Made by a program: the position numbers and the translations under genes
Origin: Planctomycetaceae bacterium
GTDB taxonomy: Bacteria > Planctomycetota > Planctomycetia > Pirellulales > Thermoguttaceae
NCBI GenBank assembly: GCA_031278315.1
Contig: JAITKS010000132.1
Location: forward strand, 1-6,581
DNA: 6,581 nucleotides
Reading direction: 5' to 3'
Shown: piece after piece, positions 1 to 3,625 of the stretch
Layout: every line of letters starts with the position of its first letter
Numbering within the stretch: position 1 is the stretch's first letter
The notes under the pieces: model-generated
Database searches by the model: none
Seen by the model: only the letters and a program-made list of their open reading frames with translations
Told to the model about the DNA's origin: nothing

Positions 1-2561
1 CCAAAACATTCGCTACGCATAACAGAAATACCGCCGATTCAAAACAAGATAATCCAACGGAGGATACAACTACGAATAAACCTAAAGGATATGTAAACTC
101 AAATACCAATCACGACCAACATTATGATCAGATATTTAAACCTGAAGGTTCATTATTTGTTGAACTTTATCGTGCCGCCGACCCAACCCGTCGTAGAACA
201 CCAAATGACTTTTATAATTCCGATAACAGTCTCGACCTCGCAAAAACAAATCCAGATGGTGAACCCGTTTGGAGAATCGCTATCAGTAAACACACAAAAA
301 CGCATCCAAATGACACGCAGCCGACCTCAAATTACCGTATAAATAGTGTTGTAAATAATTTAGAACACCCGCGCACGAGCAATGCTTACCCTTTCCAGCC
401 AACACAATGGAATGGGGCTGCTAGTACCCAACAAGAAATTGCCAAGGATACAGTTAAATCAGAGCGATTTATATATTTTGTTAATGATATTCCTAATTTT
501 ATCAACACTAATTTGGCAGATTCAGAAAGCATGATAAAAAGTATGTCGTTTGTTAATATTGGCGGCGTAAATAATGATGGAACGAGAACAGGAAATAATG
601 TAGTTTTACAACCGAATAATTTCCTTCTGATTGCCCCGCGTGTTTTGACTTCATTTAAGTCAAAAGAAGTTGATGAGACTACGACAACAGACAAGTTTGG
701 TGTTCCCGATGGTTTAGACGATGGTTCAGACGGAACTAAGATAAACTTGAAATCATTAAGCAGTAATTCTGTTAAAACTATGGTTGCAGCAATGAAAATT
801 GACAATATTTTCAGCTGGAAAGACACGCCCAACATTTTAGCACTTGGTTTTAAGACTGGTGATCCAACACCGGCACTTGATACAAGATATCGCGGAGTAG
901 GTGTAAATGTTTCTGAGATACTCCCAAACACAGGCATAAACGTAGGCGAGGCATCATACTATGCTAAACCTACTTTCGAATCTGACACAGAAAAAGATTA
1001 TTATCCAAGTAATACAACTGATTTTAATAATCCTTATCCAACAACAACAGTTTATGGTGAAGAACGCACAGAAGATGCTGATTTTGTTATGGGATTTGGT
1101 ACTATTCCCGGATTTCGTTCGATGTTTTTACAGCGATTAGCGGATGCGGATCGTCGATATCATCCTGTCAATAATCCGTATATTACAGTTGATTGGAGTA
1201 TGATTGATTTACACGTATTCACAAGCGAGAAAGTAAAAAATGCACCTTTTGCAACAGGCGGTTTTGCAAATAGTCGAGAGGGCGAATTTGCCGCACCCGC
1301 TGCTAATAATCCTACTGACAGATTAAAATTCACGGGTGATCCAAAGTTGTATTTTAATATCCGTGAATGGGGAACAACCGCCAATCACGATGAGGATGAT
1401 TTTACCACTCCGCCAACACCAATAGCATCATTACCAACCAGACGTCCGAATATCAGACATCGCTCTTTTAGGACAGTAGAAGTCACTTCGGCTGGTACCA
1501 CGACAAATGTAGAAGTAATAGAAAATAATCCTTCGTTGCTTGGTAATGAAATTGCTAACAAGTACGAGCCTCCAAAGTTACCAACTTCCAATGACAATCC
1601 GAAATGGGGACAGTTATCTTATAAATATGGTGCTAAACATACTTCGGCTTCGGCTGACTTAGATACTTCGGGTAATTTTCATCCGAATGTTGACTTAGCA
1701 GGTATTCCGCAGCAAGGTTTTTTACATTTCCCTTGGAATGATTCACCTCTTGCCAATACATTTGAACTAATGCTTGTTCCGGCAGTAAGTGCCAGTAGAT
1801 TCGGATATGATTGTTACGATACCGCTACCATAATACCTCTTAAAATGGGAAAATCGCTTGGTATGGATGGCAATGCCCGATTTAGAAATAAAACTTCAGG
1901 AACAGGTCCATACTTGAATTTTTTCACCAATGGCAGGCCGAACCCTGACGGTGCAGGTGATTCATTAGATTTGGTACGTTTATTTGAATATGTTCATGTT
2001 CCGTCACGATTTATAAGTACGAATCAACCGTTATCGGCAATGCGTGAACCGGGCAAAATAAATATCAATACAATGACAGAAAAAAGCTGGCAAGCACTTG
2101 TAGGCGATTCTATTGTTAATACCAATTATGCAAACATTAAAGACCAGCGAAACCCTACAGCCGCAATTGAATTTGCAAACCCATTCAGATCATCTCATGC
2201 TGCCAACTTTGTACCTGAACTGATGATGTCACGTCAACCTGTAGAAACGACATTACTTGGTCTTATTGAGCCGAAACTTGTTGCTGATAATATTTATACG
2301 AGTCTTCATCCTATAATGCGTCTTTCGGAGATGACTACGACTCGTTCGAATGTATTTGCAATTTGGATAACGACCGGCTATTTTAAAGTCGAGGGTGAGG
2401 GTGATGGTGAGCAACTCTGTGAAGAGATCGGTTCCTACGGCGGCAAAATGGAACGCCGCCGAGACTTTTATATCATTGACCGCAGTATCCCTGTAGGATT
2501 TATCCGCGGAGAAAAACTAAACACCGACAACATTATCCTATTAAAAAAATCATTAGAATAG
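1..2561 (+). CDS. Planctomycete-type large envelope protein with GspK-like features (5' end missing)
   Basis: The reading frame is open from base 3 to the TAG at 2559-2561 without a stop, giving 852 visible residues; the true start lies upstream. The TTG at 513 is only an internal codon. Motifs in order, numbered within the fragment: LFVELYR (51-57), PVWRIAIS (88-95), RFIYFVN (about 155-161), MFLQRLAD (374-381) leading to NPYITVDW (391-398), PGKININT (683-690), TTRSNVFAIWITTGYF (779-794), and FYIIDRSIPVGF (822-833) near the C terminus. I recognise this set from long planctomycete proteins that usually begin with a prepilin-like hydrophobic segment. PGKININT resembles the 'KINLNTA' stretch of GspK minor pseudopilins. 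The inferred role is therefore in a type II secretion or type IV pilus-like envelope machine; this is not proven. No membrane segment is seen in the visible part, as expected if the anchor is at the missing N terminus. Family assignment is fairly sure, function is not. Confidence 0.85.
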   Translation, partial: KTFATHNRNTADSKQDNPTEDTTTNKPKGYVNSNTNHDQHYDQIFKPEGSLFVELYRAADPTRRRTPNDFYNSDNSLDLAKTNPDGEPVWRIAISKHTKTHPNDTQPTSNYRINSVVNNLEHPRTSNAYPFQPTQWNGAASTQQEIAKDTVKSERFIYFVNDIPNFINTNLADSESMIKSMSFVNIGGVNNDGTRTGNNVVLQPNNFLLIAPRVLTSFKSKEVDETTTTDKFGVPDGLDDGSDGTKINLKSLSSNSVKTMVAAMKIDNIFSWKDTPNILALGFKTGDPTPALDTRYRGVGVNVSEILPNTGINVGEASYYAKPTFESDTEKDYYPSNTTDFNNPYPTTTVYGEERTEDADFVMGFGTIPGFRSMFLQRLADADRRYHPVNNPYITVDWSMIDLHVFTSEKVKNAPFATGGFANSREGEFAAPAANNPTDRLKFTGDPKLYFNIREWGTTANHDEDDFTTPPTPIASLPTRRPNIRHRSFRTVEVTSAGTTTNVEVIENNPSLLGNEIANKYEPPKLPTSNDNPKWGQLSYKYGAKHTSASADLDTSGNFHPNVDLAGIPQQGFLHFPWNDSPLANTFELMLVPAVSASRFGYDCYDTATIIPLKMGKSLGMDGNARFRNKTSGTGPYLNFFTNGRPNPDGAGDSLDLVRLFEYVHVPSRFISTNQPLSAMREPGKININTMTEKSWQALVGDSIVNTNYANIKDQRNPTAAIEFANPFRSSHAANFVPELMMSRQPVETTLLGLIEPKLVADNIYTSLHPIMRLSEMTTTRSNVFAIWITTGYFKVEGEGDGEQLCEEIGSYGGKMERRRDFYIIDRSIPVGFIRGEKLNTDNIILLKKSLE

Positions 2562-2562
2562 C

Positions 2563-2614
2563 GGTTAGTGGTTAGTGGTTAGTGGTCAGTTCGCATGCGG
2601 AGTTATCACTAACC
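2563..2614. repeat. 7-bp tandem repeat GGTTAGT and matching inverted arm
   Basis: Four consecutive 7-bp units follow the stop codon of the first gene: GGTTAGT at 2563, 2570 and 2577, then GGTCAGT at 2584-2590. An inverted arm, CACTAACC (2607-2614), pairs perfectly with GGTTAGTG at 2577-2584. The loop contains the palindrome CGCATGCG (2592-2599). The fold could end transcription of the first gene, but no T-run follows it directly, so it is called a repeat. A second small tandem, CATTAATC twice (2614-2629), starts at its last base. Confidence 0.8.
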
Positions 2615-2648
2615 ATTAATCCATTAATCATTAAATTCCCATTTTTTA

Positions 2649-2681
2649 TTAACCACAGAGGACACAGAGAACACAGAGAAA
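2649..2681. repeat. CACAGAG dispersed repeat
   Basis: CACAGAG occurs three times at exact 9-bp spacing (2654, 2663, 2672) within a TTAACCACAGAGGACACAGA-type block. This block is a familiar short repeat in many environmental bacterial genomes, planctomycetes among them, where its minus-strand translation gives spurious LCSLC-rich peptides. Its presence is plain in the sequence; the statement about its wide spread comes from memory. No function is known to me. Confidence 0.75.
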
Positions 2682-2705
2682 TATGATTTTGTAATTTTAT
2701 ATTTT

Positions 2706-2753
2706 GTGTTAATTTATCATTTGATTTGCGTGTTAATTTATCCATTTGATTCC
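2706..2753. repeat. Imperfect 24-bp tandem duplication
   Basis: Two adjacent 24-bp units, 2706-2729 and 2730-2753, both begin GTGTTAATTTATC and continue with CATTTGATT-like sequence, differing mainly by a one-base shift. GTGTGTGG follows. The second unit resembles the TTCGTGT-type repeats that often lie close to CACAGAG repeats in environmental genomes. It is AT-rich, and no role can be read from it. Confidence 0.65.
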
Positions 2754-2790
2754 GTGTGTGGTGAGTACACCGCGCACGGCTACATTGGAG

Positions 2791-2807
2791 ATACCCCTTC
2801 GGGGTAT
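2791..2807. repeat. Perfect hairpin ATACCCC-TTC-GGGGTAT
   Basis: A 7-bp perfect stem (2791-2797 with 2801-2807) closes a three-base TTC loop. It stands out as a GC block in AT-rich surroundings. No T-run follows, so it is not called a terminator; it fits the other short palindromic repeats of this spacer. Confidence 0.7.
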
Positions 2808-2813
2808 GATAAT

Positions 2814-2855
2814 ATCTGGTAAAGACACAATGCATTGTGTCTCTACATATCAGAT
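2814..2855. repeat. 20-bp perfect palindrome with outer pairing arms
   Basis: AGACACAATGCATTGTGTCT at 2823-2842 is its own reverse complement. Pairing resumes after one mismatch (2819-2821 with 2844-2846) and again at ATCTG (2814-2818) with CAGAT (2851-2855) after a four-base bulge. A lone half-copy lies at 3181-3195. GAGACACAATGC-type palindromes recur in many environmental genomes, so this is most likely a dispersed palindromic repeat; a binding site for a dimeric protein is the alternative. Confidence 0.75.
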
Positions 2856-2859
2856 TTTA
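2850..2859. repeat. Direct repeat TCAGATTTTA, left copy
   Basis: TCAGATTTTA directly abuts the left arm of the long inverted repeat and recurs in the same orientation at 3441-3450, which is 24 bp outside the right arm. The match extends to 12 of 13 bases with the preceding AT. It could be a target-site duplication or chance in AT-rich DNA. Confidence 0.45.
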
Positions 2860-2904
2860 TTTTTTGTAACGAAAAATAAAAACTGTTCACGCATAAAAAA
2901 TAAA
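2860..2904 (+). repeat. Long inverted repeat, left arm
   Basis: This arm begins with TTTTTTGTAACGAAAAA (2860-2876), whose exact reverse complement lies at 3400-3416. Beyond the perfect 17 bp the match goes on through GTTCA and GCATAAAAA to about 2904, giving roughly 39 matches in 45 aligned positions with two one-base gaps. The arm ends beside the first CCCTGAAAGG hairpin. Confidence 0.75.
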
Positions 2905-2906
2905 CA

Positions 2907-3035
2907 CGCCCTGAAAGGGCGCAAGCCTAAAGATCATAAATAATCTTTTTGCTGCCGCCCTTACAGGGCTTTTGTGTGTTATATTTTTTCCGTAGGGCGT
3001 TGCCCTACGCTAATGCTGATTGCCCTTTCAGGGCG
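2907..3035. repeat. 129-bp cluster of GCCCT/AGGGC hairpins with 14-bp terminal inverted repeats
   Basis: Four perfect hairpins lie in a row: CGCCCT-GAA-AGGGCG (2907-2921), GCCCT-TAC-AGGGC (2957-2969), CGTAGGGC-GTT-GCCCTACG (2991-3009) and GCCCT-TTC-AGGGC (3022-3034). The outer edges, CGCCCTGAAAGGGC (2907-2920) and GCCCTTTCAGGGCG (3022-3035), are exact reverse complements, so the block looks like one compact unit. GCCCTGAAAGGGC with a nearby GTAGGGC-GCCCTAC hairpin is a repeat style I recall from planctomycete and Bacteroidota genomes. It resembles REP or MITE-like elements. No coding capacity is present. Confidence 0.75.
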
Positions 3036-3180
3036 ATTTTAGTTTAAAACGAATACCGAAATTTAAAGTGTAAAGAGTATAAAAACAAAATAAGGTTAGT
3101 GATTATAAAACTTACACCTTATACAATGGTCTAGTTTTTGCCGTCCGCTGCTCATGAACATTCACAAAATAAAAAATTCT

Positions 3181-3195
3181 GTCGAGACACAATGC
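3181..3195. repeat. Lone half-copy of the GAGACACAATGC palindrome
   Basis: GTCGAGACACAATGC matches the reverse complement of the right arm of the 2823-2842 palindrome (GTAGAGACACAATGC, 2831-2845) at 14 of 15 bases. The second half is missing and GGGGAGAGG follows instead, so this looks like a decayed or truncated copy. Confidence 0.6.
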
Positions 3196-3271
3196 GGGGA
3201 GAGGTAGATAATATTTTTCAGCGATTTACACCCCCTTGATAAAAAACAAATTACACTTACAATACCCCCCC

Positions 3272-3290
3272 AAGAGTCAATAAGACTTTT
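3272..3290. repeat. Small hairpin AAGAGTC-AATAA-GACTTTT
   Basis: A 7-bp stem with one G-T pair and a five-base loop runs directly into TATAATATAT (3291-3300). It follows a run of seven C. It could be a weak terminator on the plus strand, or chance pairing in AT-rich DNA. Confidence 0.4.
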
Positions 3291-3344
3291 TATAATATAT
3301 CAGTGGAATATTTGCGGTCATCGTTATAAGTAGTAATTTTAAGG

Positions 3345-3382
3345 ATAAATCAAACCATCCCTGAAAGGTTTGATTTATTTTT
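3345..3382 (+). terminator. 12-bp hairpin followed by T-run (terminator-like)
   Basis: ATAAATCAAACC (3345-3356) pairs perfectly with GGTTTGATTTAT (3367-3378) around the ten-base loop ATCCCTGAAA, and T residues run through 3378-3382. The stem is long but AT-rich, and no gene lies close upstream. The loop and adjoining stem contain CCCTGAAAGG (3359-3368), the core of the hairpin cluster at 2907-3035, so it may be a relative of that repeat family. Terminator activity is possible on either strand, since the stem starts after AT-rich sequence. Confidence 0.5.
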
Positions 3383-3416
3383 ATGCTTGAACGGTTATCT
3401 TTTTCGTTACAAAAAA
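3374..3416 (-). repeat. Long inverted repeat, right arm
   Basis: This is the reverse-complement partner of 2860-2904, with TTTTTCGTTACAAAAAA (3400-3416) matching 17 of 17. Going inwards it matches through TTTTTATGC and TGAAC. Its inner end overlaps the 3345-3378 hairpin. The two arms enclose 557 bp (2860-3416). Confidence 0.75.
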
Positions 3417-3440
3417 AGCGATTGCTATGACACGGTTATT

Positions 3441-3450
3441 TCAGATTTTA
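3441..3450. repeat. Direct repeat TCAGATTTTA, right copy
   Basis: Second copy of the 10-bp sequence at 2850-2859. Just before it, ACGGTTAT (3432-3439) repeats the same eight bases found at 3391-3398 inside the right arm. Confidence 0.45.
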
Positions 3451-3470
3451 CCTATTCTCATATCTCAATA

Positions 3471-3493
3471 AAGTGTCGTCCCTAGCGGGACTT
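3471..3493. repeat. GTCCC-TAGC-GGGAC hairpin
   Basis: GTCCC (3478-3482) pairs with GGGAC (3487-3491) around TAGC; AAG (3471-3473) and CTT (3491-3493) can add outer pairs. GTCGTCCCT...GGGACTTAA resembles another short dispersed repeat type I recall from environmental genomes. No T-run follows. Confidence 0.6.
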
Positions 3494-3512
3494 AACAGAT
3501 AGTTAGTTCCTT

Positions 3513-3528
3513 TTCGTGTATTCGTGTT
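3513..3528. repeat. TTCGTGT tandem pair
   Basis: TTCGTGTA (3513-3520) and TTCGTGTT (3521-3528) are adjacent 8-bp units. They resemble the 'TTCGTGTNNATTCGTG' repeats commonly seen next to CACAGAG blocks, and echo the 2706-2753 tandem. Confidence 0.5.
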
Positions 3529-3559
3529 TAAAAAATTACAAAAAATATACAAACAAATA

Positions 3560-3599
3560 TTTAATATTTAATATTCAATATTCAACAATTAACAATTAA
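3560..3599. repeat. AT-rich 7-bp tandem upstream of the SEC-C gene
   Basis: TTTAATA, TTTAATA, TTCAATA (3560-3580) are followed by TTCAACAATTAACAATTAA (3581-3599), a run of 7- to 8-bp near-repeats that ends 26 bp before the start codon at 3626. Its position makes it part of the likely leader or promoter region of the next gene, and its low melting stability would suit that. It may equally be one more simple repeat of this spacer. Confidence 0.6.
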
Positions 3600-3625
3600 G
3601 TTTTTAACAAAAATAATTTAAAACA

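Larger units (their letters stand above)
2562..3625. other. Gene-free, repeat-rich spacer
   Basis: About 1.06 kb with no credible gene lies between the two coding regions. It is a mosaic of short tandem repeats, perfect hairpins and palindromes, listed separately here. Short open frames on either strand run straight through repeats and show no protein-like composition. The densest parts are 2563-3035 and 3340-3600. The stretch 3036-3340 is AT-rich and poorer in structure: it holds a weak TAAGGT/ACCTTA stem (3091-3121), a lone half-palindrome (3181-3195), a run of seven C (3265-3271) and one small hairpin (3272-3290). The promoter of the downstream gene must lie in this spacer, but no convincing -35/-10 pair could be picked out. 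Confidence 0.8.

Noticed and set aside
386..937. Minus-strand open frame of 183 codons
   Set aside because: It lies wholly within and antisense to the first gene, has no recognisable domains, and the plus-strand frame carries the conserved motifs.
513..2561. A TTG codon at 513 as the start of the first gene
   Set aside because: The same frame is open back to base 3, and the upstream part encodes family motifs (LFVELYR, PVWRIAIS, RFIYFVN), so the gene begins before the window.
2572..2835. Minus-strand open frame of 87 codons in the spacer
   Set aside because: It reads through the GGTTAGT, CACAGAG and 24-bp repeats and half of the palindrome. Its SLCSLC-type peptide is the usual artefact of translating CACAGAG repeats.
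2746..2943. Plus-strand open frame of 65 codons in the spacer
   Set aside because: It spans three palindromic repeats and has no ribosome site or protein-like composition.
3265..3271. Run of seven C as a phase-variation tract
   Set aside because: It is some 350 bp upstream of the next gene, not inside a reading frame or between evident promoter elements, so nothing supports a switch.
3291..3296. TATAAT as a -10 promoter element
   Set aside because: It sits in a long A/T run with no acceptable -35 element about 17 bp upstream, and is over 300 bp from the next start codon.
2562..3625. CRISPR array
   Set aside because: The repeats are of different kinds, and none recurs with regular unique spacers of CRISPR length; no cas gene is visible.
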